From Adenophora triphylla var. japonica (taxonomy: Eukaryota > Streptophyta > Magnoliopsida > Asterales > Campanulaceae), in assembly GCA_022495995.1 (NCBI GenBank), contig JAFEMH010000753.1, forward strand, positions 229,001 to 293,000: a stretch of DNA of 64,000 nucleotides, in the 5' to 3' direction. The notes under the pieces were generated by a model. It searched no databases. It had not been told where the DNA came from and saw only the letters and a list, made by a program, of their open reading frames with translations. Each line of letters starts with the position of its first letter. Within the stretch, counting starts at the first letter, position 1. Shown here in pieces: positions 33,722 through 46,658 of this stretch. A program made the translations under genes and the position numbers.

Positions 33722-36700
33722 TCAAAATCTTGGAGCTGCACGAAATATTCCAAGTTAGTTTTGATGTATTTGAGAAGACATATACATATAATGTTTATAT
33801 AATAATATGTTATATTATAAAAGTAGATCACAGCTGAATGTGTGTGTGTGTGCGTATATAGTATAGAGAGACATATACATATACATACATATGTGTGGTT
33901 CCACTCAAAATTACACTTTTGTTTGGGGCACAGAGATTGAGAAAGTGTATTATAATGGTAGTGGAGCAAGTGTTGTTGCTTGTGAATATGAAAAAGTGAA
34001 GTAGAAGAAAGAAGGTGGGGGTAGGAAACGGTAAATAGATAATTGTTATGAGTATGCAAGTGAGTCGCATCGAATAAAAAATATTTATAAGTTTCCATTT
34101 GGGGAAAGGGTAAGTTTAGTTGGGACAACCACAATGGCAAAGAGTGTACTTTAAGTGGAACAGAGGGAGTATGTGTGTGTGTATAAAAGTGGTCGCAGCT
34201 AAAAGTTGATTCTAGCGTACCTCCACCAATCGTTGCTTCGGGTAACCGTTCGATCGAATATTGGTGCTTTGTGATGTACATTATTGGCACACCAGGTATC
34301 TGATTGTAAACAACCAATTTAAAACTTTAGACCGGCCAATTGTAATGAATAACCAAGAGGTTAACACATTTGAACTTTTTCATACCTTGCGAATCCTCCT
34401 CTTCAGATCTCTATCACATGTTGCTACCATATAGCATTTGTGCTGTATCAACCAAAGTTATCAAAGGAATTCTTATTATTCATGCACGTTCAAAATAGAA
34501 TGATAATAGGTTGCAGATGCTTGGAGGTGGATACAAATATATGTCCTAAATCAATGTTTGTGTAACTTTGGGCCAACCCATTTCTATCTTTCAGGTTAAT
34601 AACTTAATATTAAATTTACGTTTAAGAGCTGAGATAACCAGACCCCAAACACAAATTTCAGCTTAAAATTAATCATGTTCCTCTTACCAAATAATAATAA
34701 ATTAATTAATCATGCTCCATATGTGCCTATGCACATTCTTCCCTCCAAGGAAACTACTCAACAAACTGAAACAAACTGATCAACTTGACTTTCACAACCA
34801 CCCTATGCAATTTTCAGTGAGGTACATCCACTCGCAATTCCCAGATGTCAAAAAATGCCACTTTCCTTACCTCCCCCAAGGCCCAAACCAAATCTAGTAG
34901 CAGTTTGTAGGTTAAGTAAATACTAGTACCAACCTTTTAACGTAACAAAGTGTTGAGTGTTAAAAAAGATTAATTTTAACTTCATGGAATACTCTGCAGT
35001 TACGCTACTTAAACACGCCAGGATATCTTACGTTTTACAATCGATGAGCTAAGCAGATTGTTATAGTTGACCATTTAGGATTGATACTTTGTATTTAGCA
35101 AAGTTGTACGAGTATCTCATTAAAGAGAAGAAAACTAGAAACCCTTTCATAAACCAGCACCTGTATGACCCTTGTGTTCCATACGTTAAATTTTTGCAGA
35201 AAATAGGAAAGTATGCTTGAAAGTCGGAATGAACTTCAAAGTCGGAAACTTTCAAGAACATGGATCATTATTGACCATTCCAAGTACCCACACTCCACTT
35301 TCAGACCTTTGTGATTCTCAGTATCCTAAAATTCATGAATCCTGGGATCCAACTACAGGGTAAATACGAGCACCCTGGCTCCACGTAAAAAAGATTATGG
35401 TGTTGGGCACTGGCTCACAATAAACATTTCCTACTTCTAACTCTCCTGTCTAAGCATTAATCTTTTATCTCTTGGAACCACACTGCAATAGATCCTGAAC
35501 AATTTGCTTCCTTCTATCACTTTCGTCTAATAGTCGGCAAACAAAGTTCGGCAATGTTAAAATCAGCACAAAAAAATCCTCAAAGGAAGGAAGAAGGGAT
35601 TCTTCCAACTGTTGACATTCCTATGTAGGGTGAGAGGTTACGGGTGGCATCTAACCCTGAGTAGCTTCTCATCCACAATTTCATTCTCTTTTTTTCTTTA
35701 TTTGGGTGCGAGTAGGGGATGGCCTTTACTTATAACGATGAACGTTTAACACATGTATCAGGCAAAAATTAAGCCAAGAACAAATGGGACAAAAGCTAAT
35801 ACTAGCTTGAAGCCAACATAAGACTGTGCATCAAGAGGGACAATTTTACCTGAGTAACTCTATCAACTATGCAGTCATCAGCATAAGTTCCTTTATGTGT
35901 ACAGGGAAGTCTTTCAAATCGAGGATCCTTGGCAATTCTATTTAAGAATAAAGGAAAAAAGAAATCAAACATTCACAAACCCACAATATCCAAGAAAAAC
36001 CAGGTATTAAGTGACATTAAAATTATAAAAAAAATGGAATGTAAGAGAAAACAACATGAAACGCAGCAAGATACTAGCACAACATATAAATACAAAAGCT
36101 AGCTGAATCTTGATGCACTAAAATTTTAGAGAGAGAGCAACCTGACGTTGAAAATAGGAGATGAGAAAACATACCTAAGCGCAACACGGTACTTCTGACC
36201 CAGTTTCTCCAGCTCGGCCATCACACAATCAGTAATACATGGGGTGCCTTTAAAAGAAACAAGCACCAAGGTTTAATCATCAAGTTTGGGGGGGGGGGGG
36301 GGTTAGGGGTGCAAACAAAGGAACTACAAATCTTATATTCTGAAGAAAATTCTAGGATGTGAAAATTTAATTGAATAGTCACCCCTATCCTCCTTCCTTT
36401 AACATTACGGGGTTGATTATATCTACTTCTTAAATACACTCCCTCAGCTCCAATCAAAGAGCCCATTACTCCATTATGGAAGTCCAACTTAAAAGAGTCT
36501 ACTTTCAAAACAATGCTTATGATCTCCATAACCTCTCAATTTGACTTTATATGTGATAAGAATCTACATAGCTGCAAATATTTTTGTTACTATGATCAAC
36601 TCCAAAGATACTAAATATATCTCTAGTTATATGACTTTCCAAACAGGGATTCATTGATTGGGGAGAGCATAATGCCATTCAAGTAAAATCTGCAATAAGT

Positions 36701-38586
36701 CTGATAATGCAATCATCATTGAGCATAAACATATAGCTGCAACAATAATTATCTAGTAGCGTGATAATTGAACATACAGAAAAACACTAAAGTTTCAAAA
36801 CTTACATTTTGCATAAAGGCAGTCCATCATTCCTTTCTCCAAATCCAGCTACATCAAGATTAGAGTTTCTTAAGTGAATAAATCAAAGAAGACAATTGAG
36901 CAACAAAACTTTCAGCAGTTGACAACCATCAAATCTTATTATCCAATCAAATTATTAGCCAATCATAAGTTTAAAACCAGTATTGAATGTTGCCCCAGTC
37001 TAAAAGCTGGTGGAAAAACTAGAAAGGCAGTAGAATAAAAATTGGATATATTTAAAAAGCATAACTACCAAAGTGGAGAACCTATGTTAATAGTGCCTGT
37101 ATGGGCCAAGTTGTATCCCCGATCTATTGTAATAGACTAGGTAGTATTCTAGTTTGTTTGTAATAGACCCAGATAGTATCATATTCTATAATAGGCTCCA
37201 ATAGTGGTGACACTCCATAGGGGTTTGTAATGGATAGGGCAATAGATCTATAATAGATTACATAGGAATTTGTAATATGATAGCAATTGCCTTAAATGAT
37301 ACCAACTGTCTAAAAAAAACATGACTGCGAATCTAACTTAACGAAACCGATCTTCCCATGGATAAGAACATTATACTTTCATACAGTGCATTTGAACTTT
37401 TAAAATCATCAGAAGCTCAATGAAACTTGACAAAAGCGTACCATGAAAGAGAACGAAATGCTTAGATACACACATAGTTATACTTGTTTCTGGTGCGAGA
37501 AAACCGAAAAGCCTGACCAGAGAACTCAAACAAGAAATATAAAACCATAATAATCTAAACTACAAACAACTAGCAAGGCACCTACTAAATCTCTTACTGC
37601 CACAAACAGAGAAGTGAACTCCCATCATCGAACTAATTAAACTTAAGCCCTCAATCATCATTTACTCCGATTCAGTGAACCGACTCAAGACCAATTATGA
37701 TCTTCCAAGTCATAGATAATTACAAATAAGAAGATAATTGTGTGAACTTAACACATGACACTCAAAAATGCATTGGGCAAATCAACACAGCTAATTTTAC
37801 AGTTCTCCTCAGCTCTCTATTAATCTCAGGTTGAGCCTCTAACTATCCAACTCCGATTTCAATTTATTTCTCTATTTATTTGTAAATTTGTAATTGAAGA
37901 ATGTTTTGCTATGTAATTCTTTCTTGGGCATGGTATCGGAAATGGTTCAGAATTTTGATTCAATTGCAAAAGCATAAAACATTTATTAGCAGCAAAGCAA
38001 ATCATATCCCAGATGAACTCGATTACAAAATACACAAAACTACCATCTTAAAACAGTATGACAAATTGACTACAGAAACCAAACAACATATCCTTCATGA
38101 TTTTAAAGAAAAAAGCACCAATTAAATATATTTATGTTCTTCAAAAACACACCTTATTCTGAATTGAGAAATTAATGAAATTGGTATCAACCAAAACTCG
38201 ATACGGCGGACCGAGTGCAGTATTATGAGTGAAGAACAGTGCAGAAGGAGTATATGGTCTGCAAAATTAACATAAAAACACACCAACAATAATTCATCAA
38301 ATCATTCAAAAATAAATTTTAAAAAAATCCCCAAAATCAGAAACTCAATTCATGAACCTTACACGTTTCTTGGTAGCTTCTCTTTAGTCAAATCTTTCTT
38401 GTTCGGATTCAAAATTTCTTCTTTGTGACTTCAAAACAAACAAATAAAATTAGCTGATATGAATTTACACACAATCAAACATGCACAAATTAAAGAATTA
38501 GTAAGAGAAAATTACTGTTTGATAGCTTTATGAGTGACGATTTTCTTCATAACAGCGAATTTTGGGCCTTTCTTTGATCTCCCCAT
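33722..38586 (-). CDS. FCF1: FCF1/UTP24 rRNA-processing PIN-domain protein
   Basis: Nine exons splice to an uninterrupted 198-residue protein: 38586-38516, 38428-38363, 38258-38153, 36848-36806, 36247-36175, 35937-35850, 34442-34386, 34299-34221 and 33735-33722. All eight introns are GT-AG, and every junction keeps frame. It begins [17 protein letters not shown] and ends EATIGGAPRF, as FCF1 proteins do; family length is about 190-200. VLVDTNF (Asp70) and TYADDCI (Asp140) supply PIN-domain acidic residues equivalent to the catalytic pair known in yeast and human Utp24. [20 protein letters not shown] and [12 protein letters not shown] are also conserved. The family is the nucleolar endonuclease of the small-subunit processome that cuts pre-rRNA at sites A1/A2. 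The last coding exon is only 14 nt. Intron 3 is 1304 bp; intron 4 holds a 15-G run (36288-36302); intron 8 holds a MITE. A hAT element lies 100 bp upstream of the ATG. Confidence 0.97.
33883..34169. mobile_element. Stowaway-like MITE in FCF1 intron 8
   Basis: The right end inverted reads CTCCCTCTGTTCCACTTAAA and pairs with left-end GTGGTTCCACTCAAAATTACAC. It is followed by TA on the right; the left boundary is approximate. It makes up most of the 485-bp intron and does not touch the splice sites. Confidence 0.65.
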
Positions 38587-38686
38587 CTGTGGTTCTTTAG
38601 GGTTTTGATTCACTCGAAAGAACAAAAAACTGCGGCGCCGTTCAGAAACCTCCGAACTCTATAATAATATTGAGTAGGGGTGTTAG

Positions 38687-39764
38687 TAGAGTTGTCAAAC
38701 GTCGGGCTTCACTTAATGACGGGCCGGGTCGGGCCTAAACATTAGCGGGCCTAGTAAAAGTCAAGCCCGGCCCATGTGACCATCGGGACGGGACGGGCAT
38801 AAATGAGTATATGAAAATTTTGAAAATAGTGTCACAACTCACAGGCTAATGGTACTAGTGCAGTTAGAAACTCAGAATACAATAATTTTACACCTCTAAA
38901 AACAATGCAATTGAACTGAAATCATAGTGATAGAAAGAAAAAAATACATAAGAAGAAATTACAGCCTAATTTCAATTGACAATGCCACTGCAATTTTCAC
39001 ATAACAAGAAAGACTACTGGAAAGGGGCTTTTTTTTATGAACTAAAGAAAGGGGCATTCTTGGGTTATATCAAGAAACTACTTGGTGGAGTTCTTGACGA
39101 ATTTCACTTACACACACACAAACACAAGAAATCCACTCAGATTCCAGCACTTCAGAATAAGCATGAACAGATAAGAAAATCAGCTATTGGTTTATCATCT
39201 TTGCTTAAAATTTATCCAACAAAATCAACCAAGATCCGTAAAGATTCAATTTTTCTCAGAAATTGAACAGAAATTATTAAAATAAACTGAAAACTCGATT
39301 AATTTTGCATGAAATACCCATATCAATTATGCTCCATTTCCAAGAAAAACAAAAACAAAGCACAAACATAAGAGAGAGAGAGGGAGGGAAACCCAGTGTC
39401 TGCGAGAGAGAGAGAGAGACTGAGACAGAGAGAGAGAGAGAGAGAGGGGTACCTGTGGCTGTGGGTTGCGACGCTATGGCTGTGGAGGCGACGACGGTAG
39501 GCCGGCGGCGTTGAGAAGAGAGAGACTGAGTGAGGTTGTCTGCGGCTGAAATTAGAATTAGACAGATAGATAGGGTAATTTTAGTTTTTAGGTTTTAGTT
39601 TTCCGGGTCGAGTTTTTCTGGGCGGGTTGCATGAGCCTCTAGCCTATCGGGCGGGGCTAAAGAGGCCCGATTTTTTTTGGATCTTCTAATTTGAAGCCCA
39701 TGCCCTTAAAAACTCGGGCGGGCTAGACCGAGCCTATGGACTGGACTCAATTTTGACAGCTCTA
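38687..39764. mobile_element. hAT-type non-autonomous element upstream of FCF1
   Basis: 1078 bp with ends TAGAGTTGTCAAACG and, inverted, TAGAGCTGTCAAAATTG, and a perfect 8-bp duplication GGTGTTAG (38679-38686, 39765-39772). Both subterminal regions are rich in GGGC/GCCC words, as in Ac-like plant elements. No transposase is encoded. A (GA)n tract (39372-39446) and a GC-rich stretch (39447-39520) near the right end look like the untranslated leader of a former transposase gene on the minus strand. Confidence 0.9.
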
Positions 39765-40772
<1,008 letters not shown>

Positions 40773-40984
40773 CCTAAATACATTATTGATCTTCCTAGTT
40801 AAAAAGAAAAAAAAATCCTACTTCTAAAACACCCATTGTAGTAGTGACTTAATAAAGGTGTGGTGGTGATTAAGGATGGCAACGGGTCGGGTTCGGACAC
40901 TATAAACCCTTTACCAAACCCGATACGAGCCCAGATCCGATCTGAAATTCATCCTTTTGTTGTATGTAACATAAACTTGTTCAA

Positions 40985-42405
40985 AACATCCATGCCAAAA
41001 GTAAAACAGAGGTGAGATAAATGTTATTGAACGGTAACTGAAGATACGAACTTGGACTAGTTCGGGCAAGGCCCAAGTAGATTGGGCCCTAAACATAATC
41101 CTAAGTATGATGTACGAGGAGGGGAAAGGGCTTCTCTACCTTCCTCGAACCAAGCTTTCTCGTCATTCCCCTAGGTCGACCTAGACTTAGTAGGCGAAAT
41201 GACCAAGTCTCAAGTACGAGGAGACCTCCCTCCAAGTACGAGGTGAGCTCCCTTGACGACGAGGTGACCTCTCTCCAAGTACGAGGTGAGCTCCCTTGAC
41301 GACGAGGTGACCTCCATCCAAGTACGAGGAGACTTCCCTCCAAGTACGGGGTGAGCTCCCTCCAAGTACGAGGTGAGCTCCCTTGACGACGAGGTGACCT
41401 ACCTCCAAGTACGAGGTGAGCTCCCTTGACGATGAGGTGACCTCTCTCCAATTACGAGGAGACTTCCCTCCAAGCACTAGGAGACTTCCCTCCAAGTATG
41501 AGGTGAGCTCCCTCCAAGTACGAGGTGAGCTCCCTTGACGACGAGGTGGCCTCCCTCCAAGTACGAGGAGACTTCCCTCCAAGTACGAGGAGACCTCCCT
41601 CCAAGTACGAGGTGAGCTCCCATGACGACGAGAAGACCTCCCTCGGAGTACGAGGTGAGCTCCCATGACAACGAGGAGACCTCCCTTGGAGTACGAGGTG
41701 AGCTCCCATGACGACGAGGAGACCTCCCTCAGAGGACGAGGTGTGCTCCCTTGACGACGAGGAGACCTCCCTCCGAGGACGAGGTGACCTCCCTTCACGA
41801 CGAGGAGGCCTCCTCGGCTATCCCATCAAGCTCTTCAGCTCTTATTCCTTCCCCGGCTCATCATGAGCCGAGATGGCCATGCATGACGAGGAGAGAAACA
41901 TTCGTTCCTCGGCATATCAGCGTATGACGAGGAAAGGAATTTGTGCACCTCGGCTTTCCGGCAGAGCAGACCTTGTAATCCTATTTCAACAAGGATTAAG
42001 CAGTTATAATCCAATCAGGATTGTACCCTCCTATATCAATTCAAGTCAAACAAGGACTCCTTAACAGATATAATCCTCCTAGGATTATATCTTGTCTCTT
42101 TACAGTCCAAGTTCAACATGGATTCTGTCAATCCATCACTATAAATACAAGCCATTATTTCCATATTTTGGTACGTTAATTCTTGGACTCGAAGCTCTGT
42201 CAAATTATTCTCTCTCTCTACAAACCGTGAACTTACTCTCACGCCGGAGGGCCTTCGCCGGTGAAGCCACAGCTTAGTTTACGTTTTCTGTCTTATTTCA
42301 GGCTATTCAATCGCCGGAGTACAACCGACCGCTCGGATTTGGGCTGATTCGACTTTTTGGCATCATCAGTTATGTTTTGACTTTAAGAACAACAAGATCT
42401 ACAGA
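40985..42405 (+). repeat. LTR-like insertion inside the hAT element
   Basis: It contains a minisatellite, a TATA box (TATAAATA, 42140-42147) with a downstream CT-rich leader, and near its end GACTTTTTGGCATCATCAGT, like the LTR/primer-site junction of Tat elements. The 'ttttggYRtcatcRgttat' phrase also occurs at 24687-24705. It is flanked by a ~32-bp direct repeat (about 40944-40975 and 42409-42440) rather than a 5-bp duplication. It is best read as an LTR or LTR plus leader remnant. Confidence 0.5.
41200..41815. repeat. 21-bp minisatellite
   Basis: About 29 units built on CCCTCCAAGTACGAGGAGAC, with a second unit type CCCTTGACGACGAGGTGAC alternating with it. Because 21 is divisible by three, all minus-strand frames stay open and give repetitive, arginine-rich translations (up to 203 codons). 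These are not genes. Confidence 0.93.
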
Positions 42406-43024
42406 CGAAATTCATCCTTTTGTTGTATGTAAAATAAACTAGTGTAACTTCAAAAGTAGCTAGCAAACAATTGATTCATGTTAAAACAGTTACAAGATTA
42501 TTTAACTAAAACTTCAAACCGCACAAAATTAGAACACTAGAAATCACAATCAAACCATAAAATTTTCCCTGAACAAACAGAAATAGCGAGCGAATGAATG
42601 AACAAAAATCCAAACCTCAGCGCCTTTGGGGACCTCAATCAATCGACGGCGTAGGAGAGATACGAGCGGGGAGAGAGAGAAAGGGGGACTGGAGGAACCG
42701 AGGAAGTGGATGAACTAATGGCGCCACTGGTCCGCCGAAGAGAGAGTGGCGAGCGGAGAGAGAGAAAAAAGCCCTAATTTTCTATCTCCAAACCCTTTTT
42801 TTTTATATACATATACAAGGTTATTTGTATTTTCTAAAAATATAAGGGGTTAAAACATAAATTCCAACTTATGCTATGTGGTCGGGTCGGGTCGGGTCGG
42901 GTCGACAGTGGTACTTGAACCTGATCTGAATCCGATCGAGTCATAAAAAATTGAAATCATATCTGATTTTTTCGTATCGAATCACATTCGCTACGGATTG
43001 GGTTTGGTTAAATTGTCATCTCTA

Positions 43025-43470
43025 GTGGTGTTAGCGAACGAATGAAATAGTAATATTCGTTGAACCGAAAAGATGGATATCATAAAATACTAGTACTAAC
43101 CCCATGCCAAATGCACAGATTGACGCCTACACAATTGTGATTCTACTAAATTCAATTCTCCCCTTTTAATAATATTCTTTAACCACTGCTGAAAGAAAGA
43201 AGATTTGCAACCAAAAATTAAAAGAGAGAAACAATTGATTAAGATTATGTGAATTTTTTTATTTTTTTTTTAATTTTGAAATAAGAGTATGTGATCATTA
43301 AAAACCAAAAAATCAAATGATTATGATTTTCTATTCTCATGAACGGATCTACAATTACAAGGATGTTGGAATCTGCAACTGCAAGGAAGTGGAAAATGAA
43401 GAGTTAGGGGATTGAGATAGCAGTTTTTTAGGCAGTTAGGGTTAAATTGGTGAATCAGTTTTATGCCATA
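43025..43470. other. Intergenic, no recognised feature
   Basis: AT-rich DNA between the hAT element and the next LTR-like stretch. Confidence 0.4.
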
Positions 43471-45890
43471 GGATTTATTTTTTTTTTTTGAAATTTAATC
43501 TGAGGGCGCCTCCCAACTCCCGAAACCTAAAAACTCGTGTCCCAGGATGGAGGGTCCCAAAATACCATCTTAGAAAAAACTTTTCTTTTTACTTTACTTG
43601 AAAAGTAAACAATCCTTTTTCAAAACAATTTCAAAATAACCTCTTTACTCGGAGGTGATATATCAACCTGATAAACCAGTTATAACCTGTATAAGCTACA
43701 AGTACTACAACTGTAAAGGCTTACCCAAGCTAACTTTAAAACAAACCAAATTCAAGTTTACTTACAACACAATACAACTGAAACATGTTTGTAAAAGTTT
43801 TATATACAAAACTTTTCCCAAAAGAATAACAACCACGACATTACCAACTCCCCAACCAACACATACCCTGACAACCGAAAAGATGTCCAAACTCCTTCTC
43901 GACCTCACCGGTCCGGTCCTCCTGTCTCAGCGGGATCTAAAACAATAAAGGGAGAAGGGGTGAGAATAAATCTCAGCAAGCTATTATGTATGCAAAAATA
44001 TGACATACAATATGCAACACATAAACAGGTTGCTCAATATCACATTGGTAAAGCGGTAAACACATTCTGTTACCTTCTCTTTACCTTTCCCATCTGAATC
44101 ATATGTAGTACTATGGTGGGAGTAATACTCCTCTCATTTGTGAACTGCTGGTGCATATTCACGTCTTATACGCTCCCTTTCAGAGAACCATATAAGATAC
44201 CAGCTATCATATGAACTGTTCATACATATCCACAGAAGCTGTACACCCCCAAGCCGTGGCCATAGAAGGGGGAGCGGTCACAGGTATATGGAAGTCTAAG
44301 CAACTTATGAAATATCTTCTCATAAGTGATAGTATTCCATATACCCTCGAGGATCAGCTAATATAAACCATATTCAAGCACATAACAGATACTTGAAAAT
44401 AAGTCCACCCCATGGGACATCAATACATATATATAACATGGTACTGCGACTCATGTTAAACCAATCACAATAGTGCACATATATTTCAACACTATTGAAT
44501 ATTTACAATTCAATGACATGGTATTAATACTCATGCTCAACCAAATGCAATAGTGCAACACGTATTTAAACACTATGTGCACAACCAACTATGAATATGT
44601 AAACACTTATGGCACAATGTATATCACATAAGTCCTACATATTTGTTACACCATATATAACACAGTAACAGGGTATTAATACTTCAGTCCAAACCAATGA
44701 AGTAGTGCAACATCTATTTAATGCACTATATAAACCAATAACCATATACAGGTAACCACGTAGAGGTACAATGACATACAAGCAGCCCTACGCGTTCATA
44801 ACACAACATTAACCACCTTCTATAAAGGTTCCATATTCAAATATCAAGTTTTACTAACTTTGGTTCAAGTTTCATAATTGCCTCTCAACCCTTTTCAAGA
44901 CAATATTTAAAGCCCTTTTGTTAATCATTTTGGGTCATTTCAGACTCCAAGGTATATTACTAATGTTGTACTAACATTATAGTTATAGAAGGGTCGATTC
45001 CATACTAGCTTGCTGTTGGGTATGCATATTTTAACCCTCCTATTTTAGATTAGATTTGATTGATATCATAACCTCCTGTCTATTTTAAGGACTTTAGGAC
45101 CCTATGTAATGAAGATTAGACTTCAATTTTTTAGCTAAGTCCATTTTATAGAATAGGTTAAATTTAAGCTTGAAGACTGGCACAAGACTCATTGGATTTG
45201 AGGATGCATTTCAAATGTTTCAAACCGCACTAACAACCGCACCAAGCAAACCGCTTCTAGCAATTACTTGGTGAAATTCCTTGTTTGAAACTGTCTTTGA
45301 ACAACTGCAGTGCAACTGCTTGGTGAACCGCACTTGTGCAGTTCCAATATCTCAACTGCACTCTGCAACCTCACTGGTGTAACCAACCGCACTTCCTCAA
45401 CCGCATGTACACCAGGACCGCATCCAATGATTGAAGACTTGAAGTGAACCACTTTTTACCTTTGGAATCCACGTTAGCAATATCAAAAGTCAACCACTAA
45501 ATCTTGTCACGTGATTCAATGTCAGAGAAGATCTGCAAGGATCTTGAAAAGGTAACAGGTGTCCTAACCTCATTGCTTGCAGCTGAAGCCTGATCAGCTT
45601 TATCTGCAACTACTGCATTAAAGGACAAAAGTGGATATTGTGGACCAATGGGAAAGCATCAAGTACTGTCCTTGCAACAGCTGTGTCCAACCAATATATT
45701 TATCATTTTAAAGGCCAAATAACTTGGATAAAATTATCAGATACACGCCATATCATCATAATATCATCTTTATATATATATTATGATCAATTATAGAAAG
45801 AATTATAATAACTTACCAAAATTTATCGAAATAAAAGAAAGATTTAATCGGCTATTCTTGTTCTAATCGACGCACTGATTACAAATATGC
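43471..45890. repeat. Unassigned LTR-like stretch
   Basis: Contains '…ctgagggcgcctcccaactccc' near 43500, 'gatctaaaacaataaagggagaaggggtgag' as split words near 43935-43962, and 'ccaagccgtggccatagaagggggagcggtc' words near 44251-44280, which I associate with LTRs of plant Ty3/gypsy chromoviruses. Dispersed AACCGCAC words lie at 45215-45440. No coding domain, paired LTR or target duplication is visible. Confidence 0.35.
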
Positions 45891-45898
45891 AGTCGGAA

Positions 45899-46653
45899 TC
45901 AACAACGGATCAACAGTTGAATTTCTAGGATTTTCCATATACTTGGATTAAAAATTATTTTAGGACATTGCTTTAAACTGAATTTATCTCCTTTAGAGAC
46001 AGGGGTGTCATGTGGTTTACAATTTTCCATGCTAAACCTTTGTAATACCTTCTCTATATAGCTCTTTTGTGATAATCCCAAAATAGATCGTGAATGATCA
46101 CGATGAATTTGAATTCCTAATACAAAAGATGCCTCATCAAGATCTTTCATCTCAAATTTGTTTGAGAGAAATTTCTTAATTTCTTTTAGAAGGTCCTTAT
46201 CATTACTAGCAAGTAAAATATCATCCAAATATCATCTACATATAAGACCAAAATTATAAATCTACTCCCACTGAACTTATGGTATACACAATCTTCACCA
46301 AGATTCATTTCAAAATCAAATGAAAGAATAACTTGATTAGATTTTAAATACCATTGACGAGAAGCTTGCTTGAGACCATAAATGAATTTCTTAAGTTTAC
46401 AAACTAATTGATTAGTTTGATCTGAATCAGTCACCATTTCTGGTTTCCTCATATAGATGGTTTCCTCAATGTCTCCATTGACAAAAGCCGTCTTAATATC
46501 CATTTGATGAAGCTCAAGATCATAATGTGCCACTAATGTCATAATGATCCTAAAAGAGGTTTTAGAAGATGCTGGAGAAAATGTTTCTTTATAATCAATG
46601 TCTTCCTTTTGAGTAAATCCCTTAGCAACAAGACGTGCCTTATATCTTTCCAC
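45899..46653 (-). pseudogene. Ty1/copia reverse transcriptase relic
   Basis: Minus-strand frames read ERYKARLVAKGFTQKEDIDY, LELHQMDIKTAFVNGDIEE, FIYGLKQASRQWY, then LVLYVDDI (the YVDD catalytic site) and, after a frameshift, FLSNKFEMKDLDEASFVLGI and RFSMENCKPHDTPVSKGDKF. This is the middle of a copia RT. It stops near 45899 without RNase H. Its 5' side is cut at residue 'N|VERYKARLV' by the Athila-type element, whose left flank ATTAC (46654-46658) is copia sequence. The rest of the copia element is not in the window. Confidence 0.9.
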
Positions 46654-46658
46654 ATTAC

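Larger units (their letters stand above)
40871..43024. mobile_element. hAT-type element with inserted LTR-like DNA
   Basis: Ends TAAGGATGGCAACGGGTCGG and, inverted, TAGAGATGACAATTTAACC. Flanks GTGGTGAT (40863-40870) and GTGGTGTT (43025-43032) match at seven of eight positions, fitting an aged hAT duplication. GGGTC words are tandem near the right end (42882-42904). A GA-rich, GC-rich leader-like stretch (42600-42780) resembles the one in the 38687 element. The centre, about 40985-42405, is foreign LTR-like sequence. Confidence 0.75.

Noticed and set aside
33601..34317. 238-codon minus-strand open frame
   Set aside because: It is FCF1 exon 8 read through intron 8 (with its MITE); the spliced 14-nt exon restores the family C-terminus.
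41187..41798. 203-codon minus-strand open frame
   Set aside because: It is the translation of a 21-bp minisatellite; neighbouring frames are also open and the product is only the repeat.
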